This document shows, one piece after another, positions 1 through 8,663 of a stretch of DNA of 54,911 bases. The notes beneath the pieces are model-generated. The model was given only the letters and a program-made list of their open reading frames with translations. It made no database searches and was not told the DNA's origin. Origin of the DNA: Caballeronia cordobensis (GTDB taxonomy: Bacteria; Pseudomonadota; Gammaproteobacteria; Burkholderiales; Burkholderiaceae); assembly GCF_001544575.2 (NCBI RefSeq), contig NZ_FCNY02000033.1:1-54911 (forward strand), written 5' to 3'. The position numbers and the translations under genes are program-made. Numbering within the stretch: position 1 is the first letter of the stretch; the number at the start of each line of letters is the position of its first letter.

Positions 1-439
1 TCGCCTAAAGAGTGCCCCCATAGGCCCAATCGGGCTTGGATCGCGCACGGTCCGTCACATCGCACCACACAACAAACAGGTACAGCCATTTCAAGTTCCA
101 GCCCGCTTCGCGGCCGACCGGTCAATCAGCTTTGCGCGCGGCTTCCCTCGCATACCCAGCGGCAGCGCGCAGCGCTGTGCCGAAGCTATTTCGTGCTGAA
201 CCAGTGCCTTCTACGTACTAGCTTGTCAGACCGTGCGCGATCCAAGCCCGGTTGTTTCCTTGAGGGCACTCTTTAGGCGAGGGCCGTTCCCGGAGGAGAA
301 GAGTGGCCAACGTGCGTGTGACCGCGGGCGGTGACAAAGCTGCTTTCTTTGGTGACTTTCTTTGCAGCAGCAAAGAAAGTTACCCCCGCCCCGGGGAGGG
401 GCAGTGCTAATAGACCAACAAGAAATCAGGCAATCCACG
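1..439. repeat. Large palindromic repeat, copy 1 (cut by window start)
   Basis: Matches the complete element at 5734–6346. Visible parts are the inner end of the left arm (1 to about 55), an asymmetric core (about 56–225) and a full right arm (226–439), which ends in the same boundary as the right arm of the other copy (reading ...GGCAATCCACG). The right arm carries nested hairpins: a CTTTCTTTGC/GCAAAGAAAG stem and a C4/G4 palindrome. The core aligns with the core of the second copy only after reverse-complementing it. The element ends 21 bp from the urtD stop codon. Apparent open frames running through the arms are not believable genes, because they arise from the repeat itself. Confidence 0.85.
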
Positions 440-460
440 AAAAACCCGAAGCAAAAACCC

Positions 461-1330
461 TCACCGCCCCAAATAAGACTCGATAACCGCATCATCCCGC
501 TTGACCTCATCCAACGAGCCTTCAGCAAGCACCCGCCCCTCCGCCATCACAGTAACCTTCCCGGAAACACCAGCAAGCGCAGCAACAAACTCCATATCAT
601 GCTCGACAACCATCATCGAACACGAGCCGCGCAGCTTGTTCAGCAACTCCGCAAGCTCCATCGTTTCATGATCCGTCATCCCGGCGGCGGGCTCATCGAG
701 CAAAAGCAACGCAGGCTGCTGCATCAGCAACATGCCGATTTCAAGCCGCTGCTTCTGTCCATGCGACAACTCGCCCGCAAGCCGCGTCGCCTGATGCTGC
801 AGGCGAATCAACTCCAGCGTTTCTTCGATGCGCGCCTGCGCCTGCGCATCCAGCCTCGCACGCAGCGAAGCGAACCACCGCTTGTCGGTCTTCATCGCCA
901 GTTCGAGGTTCTCCCACACGGGATGATTCTCGAACACGGTAGGCTTCTGAAACTTGCGGCCGATGCCGGTGCGCGCAATCACCGGCTCCGACATGCGCGT
1001 GAGATCGAACGTCTGCCCGAGAAACACACGGCCCGCATCAGGCCGCGTCTTGCCCGTGATGACGTCCATCATCGTGGTCTTGCCCGCGCCGTTCGGGCCG
1101 ATCACGCAGCGCAGTTCGCCGACGTCGATGGACAGCGTGAGCTTGTTCAACGCGCGAAAGCCATCGAAGCTCACGGTGACATCCTCGAGATAGAGAATCG
1201 CGCCGTGCGATACATCGATCTCGCCGGGCGCGAGCACATGGCCCATGCCCGCGACGCCGCTCACATTGACACGCTCGTCGAAGGTCGGAAGCGGCGGCAA
1301 GTCCACGATCAATGCGTTGTGTGCAGTCAT
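461..1330 (-). CDS. urtD: Urea ABC transporter ATP-binding protein UrtD
   Basis: One of the two cytoplasmic ATPases of the urea importer UrtABCDE, energising uptake through the UrtB/UrtC permeases. The 289-residue product has Walker A GPNGAGKTT at 78–86, the ABC signature LSHGQKQ at 188–194, Walker B ALLLLDEP at 207–214 and the H-loop VVEHDMEF just after 240. This is the layout of branched-chain amino-acid/urea-type ATPases. The first 45 residues precede the ATPase fold and are poorly conserved in this family. The start overlaps the urtC stop by 4 nt (ATGA), so the two are translationally coupled. The partner ATPase urtE would normally follow, but the palindromic repeat lies there instead and no urtE is seen before the window edge. 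Confidence 0.95.
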   Translation of the reverse strand: MTAHNALIVDLPPLPTFDERVNVSGVAGMGHVLAPGEIDVSHGAILYLEDVTVSFDGFRALNKLTLSIDVGELRCVIGPNGAGKTTMMDVITGKTRPDAGRVFLGQTFDLTRMSEPVIARTGIGRKFQKPTVFENHPVWENLELAMKTDKRWFASLRARLDAQAQARIEETLELIRLQHQATRLAGELSHGQKQRLEIGMLLMQQPALLLLDEPAAGMTDHETMELAELLNKLRGSCSMMVVEHDMEFVAALAGVSGKVTVMAEGRVLAEGSLDEVKRDDAVIESYLGR

Positions 1331-2520
1331 TGCGCTGCGTCTCCTTGAGTCTTCCTGCGCCGCGCGAGATCAATCAGTCCCATGATGCCGTTCGGTAAAA
1401 GCAAAGGCACGAGCGTGAAGATGAGGCCAAGGAAGAACAGCCAGTATTCAGCGAAATACGCCGTGAAAAAGCTCTTCGCGCCGTTCACCGCGAACGCGCC
1501 CACGATCGGCCCGATCAACGTGCCGCGTCCGCCGACAGCGACCCATATCGCCATTTCGATCGAGTTCGCAGGCGACATCTCGCTCGGATTGATGATGCCG
1601 ACCTGCGGCACGTACAACGCACCGGCAATGCCGCACAGCACCGCCGACACCGTCCAGATGAAGAGCTTGTACGCAAGCGGGCTGTAGCCGAGAAACATGA
1701 GACGCGCTTCGCCGTCGCGCACGCCGGTGACGACGCGCCCGAGCTTCGACGTGACGATCCAGCGCGCCGCGAGGAACGCGAGCACCAGCACCGCGAACGT
1801 AATGAGGAAGAGGGCGGTGCGCGTACCCGCATGCGTGATCGGAAACCCCGCGATGCGCTTGAAATCCGTGAAGCCGTTGTTGCCGCCGAAACCTGTTTCG
1901 TTGCGATAGAAAAGCAGCATCGCGGCGAAGGTCATCGCCTGCGTGATGATCGACAGATACACGCCCTTCACGCGCGAGCGGAACGTGAAGAACCCGAAGA
2001 CCCACGCGAGCACGCCAGGCACGAGCACGACGAGCAGCAACGCATACCAGAGATGTTCCGTGCCTTCCCAGTACCAGGGCAGCGCATGCCAGTCGAGGAA
2101 CACCATGAAGTCGGGCAGATCGCTCTTGTACACGCCTTCCCGGCCGATCGAGCGCATCAGGTACATGCCCATCGCATAGCCGCCGAGCGCGAAGAAGAGC
2201 GCATGGCCTAGGCTCAGAATGCCGCAGTAGCCCCACACGAGATCGAGCGCGAGCGCGCCGATCGCGTAGCACATGAGCTTGGCCGTGAGCGTCATCGCGT
2301 ACGCGGACAGATGGAACGTGCTCGTCTCCGGCAACGCGAGCGCGGAGACCGGCACGCAAATCCCCATCGCGATGACGAGCGCGAGCAGCGCGATCCAGCC
2401 GTTACGCGGCAGCAACGCGGCGCGCGGCGCAAGTCCGAGCGCAAAGCCGGCGCGCGCGGCGCTCGCATCGGCTTGCGGCGTGACGTCGAGGTTCGCGGAA
2501 AGATTGGTCGATGCGGTCAT
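1327..2520 (-). CDS. urtC: Urea ABC transporter permease UrtC
   Basis: Inner-membrane permease subunit of the urea importer, of the LivM type. The 397-residue protein has about ten hydrophobic segments. An N-terminal tail of roughly 40 residues precedes the first one, and segments rich in Gly, such as YCGILSLGHALFFALGGYAM and the late VGGRGTLIGPIVGAF motif, are typical of LivM/UrtC. It lies 3 nt downstream of urtB and overlaps urtD by 4 nt, so it is an internal gene of the operon. The length is slightly above the usual 360–390 residues because of the N-terminal tail. Confidence 0.95.
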   Translation of the reverse strand: MTASTNLSANLDVTPQADASAARAGFALGLAPRAALLPRNGWIALLALVIAMGICVPVSALALPETSTFHLSAYAMTLTAKLMCYAIGALALDLVWGYCGILSLGHALFFALGGYAMGMYLMRSIGREGVYKSDLPDFMVFLDWHALPWYWEGTEHLWYALLLVVLVPGVLAWVFGFFTFRSRVKGVYLSIITQAMTFAAMLLFYRNETGFGGNNGFTDFKRIAGFPITHAGTRTALFLITFAVLVLAFLAARWIVTSKLGRVVTGVRDGEARLMFLGYSPLAYKLFIWTVSAVLCGIAGALYVPQVGIINPSEMSPANSIEMAIWVAVGGRGTLIGPIVGAFAVNGAKSFFTAYFAEYWLFFLGLIFTLVPLLLPNGIMGLIDLARRRKTQGDAAQ

Positions 2521-2523
2521 GAC

Positions 2524-4128
2524 TCAGGCCTCGGCGCTTCGGCCCTTCAGGGCGAACATGCCCTGCGGACGCTTCTGGATGAACAGCACGATCAGCACGA
2601 GCACCGCGATCTTCGCGAGCACCGCGCCCCAGAACGGCTCGACCGTCTTGCTGACGAGCCCGAGCCCGAAGCCGCCGATCACCGTGCCCGCGAGCTGGCC
2701 GACGCCGCCCAGCACGACCGCCATGAACGAATCGATGATGTAGCTCTGCCCGAGATCCGGACCGACATTGCCGATCTGCGAGAGCGCGCACCCGCCGAGC
2801 CCCGCGATGCCCGCGCCGAACGCGAATGCATACGAATCGACGCGCGCCGTCTTCACGCCGACGCACGCGGCCATCCTGCGGTTTTGCGTCACCGCGCGCA
2901 CGAAGAGACCGAGGCGCGTTTTCGTGAGCACGGCCCACGCGATCAGCACGACGACGAGCGAGAACGCGAGGATCGTCAGCCGGTTGTACGGCAGGATGAG
3001 GTTCTGCATCACCGCGACGCCGCCGCTCATCCATGATGGATTCGTCACCTGCACGTTCTGCGCGCCGAAGAGCGTGCGCGTCGCCTGAATGAGGATCAGG
3101 CTGATGCCGAAGGTCGTGAGCAGCGTTTCGAGCGGACGTCCATAGAGATGCTTCAGCACGAGCCGCTCCAGTACGATGCCGACGAGCGCCGCCGCGATGA
3201 ACGACGCGGGCACCGCGAACAGCGGATACCAGTCGAACGCGGCGGGCGCGTAATGCTGCACGAGGTTTTGCACGACATACGTCGCATAGGCGCCGATCAT
3301 CAGAAACTCGCCGTGCGCCATGTTGATGACGCCGATCAGCCCATACGTGATCGCAAGCCCGAGCGCGGCGAGCAGCAGCACACTGCCGAGTGACAGGCCC
3401 GCGAAGATCGTGCCGAAGATCTCGCTGCGGCGCTGAATCGAATCGAGCGCGTACAGACCGTCCTGCGCCGCGCCGCGCACGCGCGCATCGGGCTCGTTGA
3501 ACACGCCGTCGGCGTTCTTCGCGACGATCGGGCGCAGCAGTTCATACATGTCGAGATCGTGCCGCGCGGCGACGAGTTGCGCGGCTTCGAGGCGCTTGTT
3601 CACGTCGGGATCGTGCAGCGCGGTCATCGCCCAGAGCGTGTCGAGGCGCTTCTTCAGATCGGGATCGCGTTCGATGGCGCGGGCGCGATCGATCATCGGC
3701 TTCATCGACGGGTCCGGGCTCTTCAATAACGCCGCGATCGCTTCGCGGCGTTTGGCGATATCGGTCGATGCGAGCTGCAGCCCCGACAGCGCGCCCGCCA
3801 CTTTCGCGCGCAGGATATTCGAGAGCGTGATCTGCTGCGCATCCGGCGCGTCGACGGGTTTGCCCGTCACGGGGTCCTTGTTGCCGTCATCGGTTTGAAT
3901 CGCGACGCGGCCCGCATCGGTCGCGACGAGCGAGCCGTCGGACAAGGCGTTCAGCACGGCGAGCGAAGGCGCATCGGCGTTGGCGATGAGCTTGTCGATG
4001 GCGGCGGACTTCGCTTCGAAATCGTCGCCGGCGAGCGGGGCGAGATCGTCGGCGGTGAGCGCATGCGCCGCAAGCGACGTCAACGCGATGCATAGCGCGA
4101 GCAGAACGCGCACGAAGGAACCGGTCAT
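2524..4128 (-). CDS. urtB: Urea ABC transporter permease UrtB with periplasmic N-terminal domain
   Basis: Second permease of the urea importer, LivH type, predicted at 534 residues. I chose the ATG at 4126–4128 because it gives a clean signal peptide (MTGSFVRVLLALCIALTSLAAHA); a start 57 nt upstream at 4185 is possible but would bury that signal behind a charged leader. After the signal comes a soluble stretch of about 210 residues with short helical, HEAT-like repeats, then eight or so membrane segments beginning near SLGSVLLLAALGLAITYGLI. Such a fused N-terminal region is common in proteobacterial UrtB and absent from ordinary LivH. The gap to urtA is 77 nt and to urtC 3 nt. Confidence 0.92.
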   Translation of the reverse strand: MTGSFVRVLLALCIALTSLAAHALTADDLAPLAGDDFEAKSAAIDKLIANADAPSLAVLNALSDGSLVATDAGRVAIQTDDGNKDPVTGKPVDAPDAQQITLSNILRAKVAGALSGLQLASTDIAKRREAIAALLKSPDPSMKPMIDRARAIERDPDLKKRLDTLWAMTALHDPDVNKRLEAAQLVAARHDLDMYELLRPIVAKNADGVFNEPDARVRGAAQDGLYALDSIQRRSEIFGTIFAGLSLGSVLLLAALGLAITYGLIGVINMAHGEFLMIGAYATYVVQNLVQHYAPAAFDWYPLFAVPASFIAAALVGIVLERLVLKHLYGRPLETLLTTFGISLILIQATRTLFGAQNVQVTNPSWMSGGVAVMQNLILPYNRLTILAFSLVVVLIAWAVLTKTRLGLFVRAVTQNRRMAACVGVKTARVDSYAFAFGAGIAGLGGCALSQIGNVGPDLGQSYIIDSFMAVVLGGVGQLAGTVIGGFGLGLVSKTVEPFWGAVLAKIAVLVLIVLFIQKRPQGMFALKGRSAEA

Positions 4129-4205
4129 GATGGCTTTTGTTGTATGACTCAAAGGGCCGCGCGTCATCGATCGGCGCGCGGCCATGACTTCATGGCATCA
4201 ATGCA

Positions 4206-5513
4206 TCACGCCACGCGCACGCGTTGACGGCGCAGGAACGCGGGAATCGAGCTGACGATATCCGGCTTGCCCTGATTGCCCGCGATATACGGACTCCACG
4301 GCTGCGCGCGGACTGCGGTCTTGGTCTTCCAAACGACATTGAACTGGCCGTCGCCGCGAATCTCGCCGATCATCACCGGCTTGTGCAGATGATGGTTGCC
4401 GTCCATCGTCAGCGTGAAGCCCGAGGGCGCGGCGAAGGTCTGGCCGATCATCGCGGCGCGCACCTTGTCGACGTCGGCGCTCTTTGCCTTTTCGACGGCC
4501 TGCTTCCACATGTGGATGCCGACGAAGGTCGCTTCCATCGGATCGTTCGTGACGCGCTTGTCGCCGCCGGGGAGATTCTGCGCCTTGGCGTACGCGAAGA
4601 ATTCCTTCTCGAACTTCGTGTTGTTCGCGTTCTTCACCGACATGAAGTAGTTCCATGCGGCGAGATGCCCGACGAGCGGTTTCGTATCGATGCCGCGCAG
4701 TTCTTCCTCGCCGACCGAGAATGCGACGACGGGCACGTCGGTCGCTTTCAGGCCCTGGTTGCCGAGTTCCTTGTAGAACGGTACGTTCGAATCGCCGTTG
4801 ATCGTAGAGATGACGGTCGTCTTTCCCCCCTGGGCAAAGGTCTTGATGTTCGCGACGATGGTCTGATAGTCGCTGTGTCCGAACGGTGTGTAGACCTCTT
4901 GAATGTCCGCATCCTTGACGCCTTTGGAGTGGAGGAAGGCGCGCAGGATCTTGTTGGTCGTGCGCGGGTACACGTAGTCCGTGCCGAGCAGGAAGAAGCG
5001 CTTGGCGCTGCCGCCTTCGGCGCCCATCAGATATTCGACGGCGGGGATGGCCTGCTGATTCGGCGCCGCGCCCGTATAGAACACGTTGCGCGACATCTCT
5101 TCGCCTTCGTATTGCACGGGGTAGAAGAGCAGGCCGTTGAGCTCTTCGAACACGGGCAGCACGGACTTGCGCGACACCGACGTCCAGCAGCCGAAGACCA
5201 CCGCGCACTTGTCCTGCGTGAGAAGCTGGCGCGCTTTCTCGGCGAAGAGCGGCCAGTTGGAAGCTGGATCGACGACCACGGGTTCGATCTTGCGGCCCAT
5301 CACGCCGCCGTTCTTGTTGATATCGGCGATGGTCATGAGCGCCGTGTCTTTCAGCGACGTCTCGGAGATTGCCATCGTGCCCGAGAGCGAATGCAGGATG
5401 CCGACCTTGATAGGGCCGCTGTCGGCGGCGTGGGCTTTGGAGATCGGAAGCTGACCCGCGAGGGCGAGCGCGCCCGACATGGAGCCGAACTTCAGCAGAC
5501 TGCGTCGTTTCAT
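4206..5513 (-). CDS. urtA: Urea ABC transporter substrate-binding protein UrtA
   Basis: Periplasmic binding protein that delivers urea to UrtBC. The 435-residue product opens with MKRRSLLKFGSMSG and an Ala-rich stretch ending in SKAHA, a twin-arginine-like signal peptide. The mature part starts IKVGILHSLSGTMAISE, the standard opening of the UrtA/AmiC family, and contains the VFGCWTSVSRKSVLPVFEE and NGLLFYPVQYEG segments typical of UrtA. The start is supported by an AAGGGG ribosome-binding site 8 nt upstream. The last residues (RRQRVRVA) form an unusually basic tail. It is the first gene of the operon and is preceded by a sigma-54 promoter, which points to nitrogen-limitation control. Confidence 0.96.
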   Translation of the reverse strand: MKRRSLLKFGSMSGALALAGQLPISKAHAADSGPIKVGILHSLSGTMAISETSLKDTALMTIADINKNGGVMGRKIEPVVVDPASNWPLFAEKARQLLTQDKCAVVFGCWTSVSRKSVLPVFEELNGLLFYPVQYEGEEMSRNVFYTGAAPNQQAIPAVEYLMGAEGGSAKRFFLLGTDYVYPRTTNKILRAFLHSKGVKDADIQEVYTPFGHSDYQTIVANIKTFAQGGKTTVISTINGDSNVPFYKELGNQGLKATDVPVVAFSVGEEELRGIDTKPLVGHLAAWNYFMSVKNANNTKFEKEFFAYAKAQNLPGGDKRVTNDPMEATFVGIHMWKQAVEKAKSADVDKVRAAMIGQTFAAPSGFTLTMDGNHHLHKPVMIGEIRGDGQFNVVWKTKTAVRAQPWSPYIAGNQGKPDIVSSIPAFLRRQRVRVA

Positions 5514-5733
5514 TTCTGTGTTCCCCTTGCCGGTGTGGTTTGTTTGAGCCTTTACGATTGCTCGGTTCGTTCTGCAAGGGGTATGCCAATTGTTGTGGAA
5601 TGTACTAGTTGTGCGGGTTTGGGGCGGTTTTGATGGTTTGGTGGCTTGGGATTGCGGTGGGGTTTTGGTGCATGGCGGAGGCGGTGTGCATCGTTGCGGT
5701 GCGGGTTTGCTTTTCGCTCGCGCGGGGTTTTTT
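5514..5733. other. urtA upstream region
   Basis: Non-coding stretch between urtA and the left arm of the repeat. Apart from the sigma-54 site it shows a strong strand bias: the plus strand is rich in G and T and poor in C. I see no gene in it. Confidence 0.6.
5573..5588 (-). promoter_or_regulatory. Sigma-54 promoter of the urt operon
   Basis: On the minus strand the site reads TGGCATA-CCCC-TTGCA. The GG and GC dinucleotides are separated by exactly 10 bp, the spacing required for RpoN promoters (consensus TGGCACG-N4-TTGCW). Transcription would begin near 5562, giving an untranslated leader of about 50 nt before urtA. Activation by NtrC is expected from the biology of urea transporters. Only one NtrC-like half site (TGCACCA, around 5666–5672) is visible upstream, and no full dyad. 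Confidence 0.85.
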
Positions 5734-6346
5734 CGTGGATTGCCTGTTTTCGTGTCGGTCTATTTGCGCTGCCCCTCCCCGGGGCGGGGGTAACTTTCTT
5801 TGCTGCTGCAAAGAAAGTCACCAAAGAAAGCAGCTTTGTCACCGCCCGCGGTCACACGCAGTTTGGCCACTATTCTCCTCGGGGAACGGCCCTCGCCTAA
5901 AGAGTGCCCTCATAAACCCAATCGGGCTTGGATCGCGCACGGTCCGACAAACCATAACTTTGAACGCGCTGGTTCAGCACGAGATAGCTTCGGCACAGCG
6001 CTGCGCGCTGCCGCTGGGTATGCGAGGGAAACCAACGGAAGACGAGCGCGCACGCAAACCCGATTAGCCCATCGGCCGCGAAGCGGGCCGGAGCTTGAAA
6101 TGGCTGTACCGGTTTGTTGTGTGGCGCGATGTGACGGATCGTGCGCGATCCAAGCCTGATTGGGCTTGTGAGGGCGACACTTAGGCGAGTGCCGCCTTGG
6201 GGGAGAAGAGTGGCCAAACTGCGTGTGACCGCGGGCGGTGACAAAGCTGCTTTCTTTGGTGACTTTCTTTGCAGCAGCAAAGAAAGTTACCCCCGCCCCG
6301 GGGAGGGGCAGTGCCAATAGACCGACGCGAATTCAGGCAATCCACG
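5734..6346. repeat. Large palindromic repeat, copy 2 (complete)
   Basis: A 613-bp element made of two 214-bp inverted arms, 5734–5947 and 6133–6346, enclosing an asymmetric core of about 185 bp (5948–6132). Both outer ends read CGTGGATTGCCTG inwards. The outer 150 bp of the arms are nearly identical and contain a CTTTCTTTGC/GCAAAGAAAG hairpin and a C4-T-C4/G4-C-G4 palindrome; the inner 60 bp have diverged more. No transposase or other believable protein is encoded. The core contains CAGCGCTGCGCGCTG and GGCCGC-GAA-GCGGGCC-like self-complementary stretches. I do not recognise it as a named repeat family. Confidence 0.9.
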
Positions 6347-6385
6347 CCAAGCCCAAGCGCACCACCCCAACAACAAAAAAACCCC

Positions 6386-7702
6386 TCAACGATTAACCAT
6401 CCGCGCCGGCACGCTCAACACCAACACCGCCCCAAGCACAAGAAAACCGGCAAGCATATACATCCCGCTAGAGGTGGAAGCAGTCGCCTGCCTCAACCAC
6501 CCCACGAGATAAGGGCTAAGAAACCCCGCCAGATTCCCAAGCGAGTTGATCATCGCAATCCCGGCAGCCGCCCCCGTGCCGGCCAGAAACGCCGTCGGCA
6601 AGCTCCAGAACAAGGGCAGCGTCGTGAGAATACCCATCGTGGCAAGCGTGAGCCCGACCATCGCAAGCGTCGTGTTCGACGACCAGATCACCGACAACAC
6701 CAGTCCCACCGCGCCCAGCAAGGCCGGAATCGCAATATGCCAGCGCCGCTCGCCGCTGCGATCCGCACTGCGCGCCGCGTACAACATGCCGATCACCGCC
6801 GCGCCATAAGGAATCGCGGACAGCAGGCCGACGTGCAGCGCATTGGATACGCCCATCGACTTGATGATGGTCGGCAGCCAGAAGCTCACGCCATACAGAC
6901 CCATCACGAACGAGAAGTAGATCAGGCTCATCAGCCAGACCTTCGGGCTCGACAGGATCTGTCCGATCGAATGATCTTCCTTCTCGACGTTATCGGCCGC
7001 GATATTGCGCTCCAGCAGATCGCGCTCTTCCGCGGTCAGCCACTTCGCCTTCGCGATGCGGTCATCGAGCTTGATCAGCACGACGAGACCCACGATCACC
7101 GACGGAATGCCTTCGAGCAGCAGCAGCCATTGCCAGCCGTGCCAGCCGTTCTTCATGTGGAACGCATCCATGATCCAGCCGCTGATCGGCCCGCCGATCA
7201 AACCGGACAGCGCAATCGCGGTCATGAAGAGCGTCGTGATGCGCGCGCGCCGGCGCGCCGGAAACCAGTACGTCAGATAAAGAATGATGCCGGGGAAGAA
7301 GCCCGCTTCCGCCGCGCCGAGCAGAAAGCGCATCACGTAGAACATGGTCGGCGTCGTGATGAACATGGTCAGCGCGGAAATGATGCCCCACGTGATCATG
7401 ATCCGCGCGATCCACACACGCGCGCCGACGCGATGCAGGATGATGTTGCTCGGAATCTCGAAGATGAAATAGCCGAAGAAGAAGATGCCCGCGCCGAAGC
7501 CGTACACGGCGTCGGAGAGTTGAAGGTCGGCGGCCATCTGCAATTTGGCGAAGCCGACGTTCACGCGATCCAGATACGCGACGATGTAGCAGATGAGCAG
7601 AAGCGGCGCGAGCCGCCAGACGACCTTGCGGTAAGTGGCTTCTTCGAATGCGGGATTGGCGCCTGCGGCGGGGCGTGGCGCCGGGTTGGCGGTGCTGGCC
7701 AT
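6386..7702 (-). CDS. MFS transporter, anion:cation symporter family
   Basis: Twelve-helix inner-membrane transporter of 438 residues. The motif YLDRVNVGFAKLQM in the first helix, the FEIPSNIILHRVGAR segment and the conserved GAAEAGFFPGIILYLTYWFP stretch place it in the anion:cation symporter (phthalate/tartrate/glucarate permease) family, whose members import organic acids with protons. A hydrophilic loop of about 50 residues separates the two halves. It lies 174 bp downstream of the short-chain dehydrogenase gene in the same orientation, so it may be the uptake component of that cassette. The substrate cannot be read from the sequence. Confidence 0.88.
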   Translation of the reverse strand: MASTANPAPRPAAGANPAFEEATYRKVVWRLAPLLLICYIVAYLDRVNVGFAKLQMAADLQLSDAVYGFGAGIFFFGYFIFEIPSNIILHRVGARVWIARIMITWGIISALTMFITTPTMFYVMRFLLGAAEAGFFPGIILYLTYWFPARRRARITTLFMTAIALSGLIGGPISGWIMDAFHMKNGWHGWQWLLLLEGIPSVIVGLVVLIKLDDRIAKAKWLTAEERDLLERNIAADNVEKEDHSIGQILSSPKVWLMSLIYFSFVMGLYGVSFWLPTIIKSMGVSNALHVGLLSAIPYGAAVIGMLYAARSADRSGERRWHIAIPALLGAVGLVLSVIWSSNTTLAMVGLTLATMGILTTLPLFWSLPTAFLAGTGAAAGIAMINSLGNLAGFLSPYLVGWLRQATASTSSGMYMLAGFLVLGAVLVLSVPARMVNR

Positions 7703-7876
7703 GTTGCTTGTCTCCTCTAGTTTTAACGCACGAAGCCGAGCGGATGGGCCCGCTCACGATTACGGACGCGTAAGGATTCTAGCCCTTTGGCCACAGCGCC
7801 AAACGCTTGTTTTCGCTAGGGAAAGCACCGATGTTTAAGCGCACGCCGCACTCGCCGCGCGGCGTGCGCCCGAGGC

Positions 7877-8653
7877 TCAGACGCAGCGTCCGCCATCCAC
7901 TTCGAGCGCGACGCCGGTGATGAATTCGGCCTCGTCGGAGGCGAGATAGAGCGCGGCGTTCGCGACATCCTGCGGCGTCGAGAAGCGGCCGAGCGGGATC
8001 GTCGCGAGAAACTTGCGGCGGTTTTCCGGCGTGTCGTCCATGCCCATGAATTCGGAGAGCAGGGCGGTTTCGCCCATCACCGGATTGATGCAGTTCACGC
8101 GGATGCGGTCCGCGCCCAGTTCGACCGCAAGCGCCTTGCTCGCGACGATCACCGCCGCCTTGCTGCCGTTGTACCAGACGAGGCCCGGGCGCGGCCGCAC
8201 GCCCGCCGTCGATGCGATGTTGATGAACGCGCCGCCGCCGCGCTCCCGAAAATACGGCACGAACTGCTCGACGCTCCAGTAGATGCTCTTCACGTTCACC
8301 GCATAGACGCGGTCGAACTCGGCCTCGGTCACATCGAGCACGGGCTTGTTGCGATGCGTGGTGCCCGCGTTGTTGACGACGGCCTGCACGCTGCCGAAGT
8401 CCTGAATGGCCGCATCGAAGAGCGTTTGCCAGTCCTCGCGCTTCGTCACGTCGCCCGCCACGGCGATCGCGCGTCCATGCTTCACTTCCGGCGACGACGC
8501 CAGCGCGATCTCGCTCGCCACGCGCTCGGCGGCCGGCCCGTTCAGATCGTTGACGACGACATTCGCGCCCTCGCGCGCGAACGTCTTCGCGATGCCTTCG
8601 CCGAAACCCGAGCCGCCGCCCGTGACGATTACGGTCTTCCCTTGCAGTCGCAT
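7877..8653 (-). CDS. SDR family oxidoreductase
   Basis: Classical short-chain dehydrogenase/reductase of 258 residues, NAD(P)-dependent. The cofactor motif TGGGSGFG is at 11–18, the structural NNAG motif is present, and the catalytic Ser (INIAS) and Tyr-x3-Lys (YNGSK) follow in the usual order. The Asp at the end of the second strand (VVVNDL) suggests NAD rather than NADP, as inference. The end of the protein (FITGVALEVDGGRCV) is typical of 3-oxoacyl-reductase-like SDRs. It begins 10 nt after the aldehyde dehydrogenase stop, so the two are one transcription unit. They probably oxidise an alcohol or hydroxy acid and an aldehyde in one catabolic route. Confidence 0.9.
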   Translation of the reverse strand: MRLQGKTVIVTGGGSGFGEGIAKTFAREGANVVVNDLNGPAAERVASEIALASSPEVKHGRAIAVAGDVTKREDWQTLFDAAIQDFGSVQAVVNNAGTTHRNKPVLDVTEAEFDRVYAVNVKSIYWSVEQFVPYFRERGGGAFINIASTAGVRPRPGLVWYNGSKAAVIVASKALAVELGADRIRVNCINPVMGETALLSEFMGMDDTPENRRKFLATIPLGRFSTPQDVANAALYLASDEAEFITGVALEVDGGRCV

Positions 8654-8663
8654 GACGTCTCCT

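Noticed and set aside
362..1348. Long plus-strand open frame antisense to urtD starting within the repeat
   Set aside because: It is a shadow of urtD in a high-GC region, and its start lies in the repeat arm; composition is Arg/His-rich and unlike a protein.
5800..6317. Short open frames on both strands across the palindromic repeat
   Set aside because: They run through inverted arms in both directions and share the same repeat-derived peptides; no codon bias or ribosome-binding site.
6269..7720. 483-codon plus-strand frame opposite the MFS gene
   Set aside because: Antisense shadow; the minus-strand frame has clear transporter motifs.
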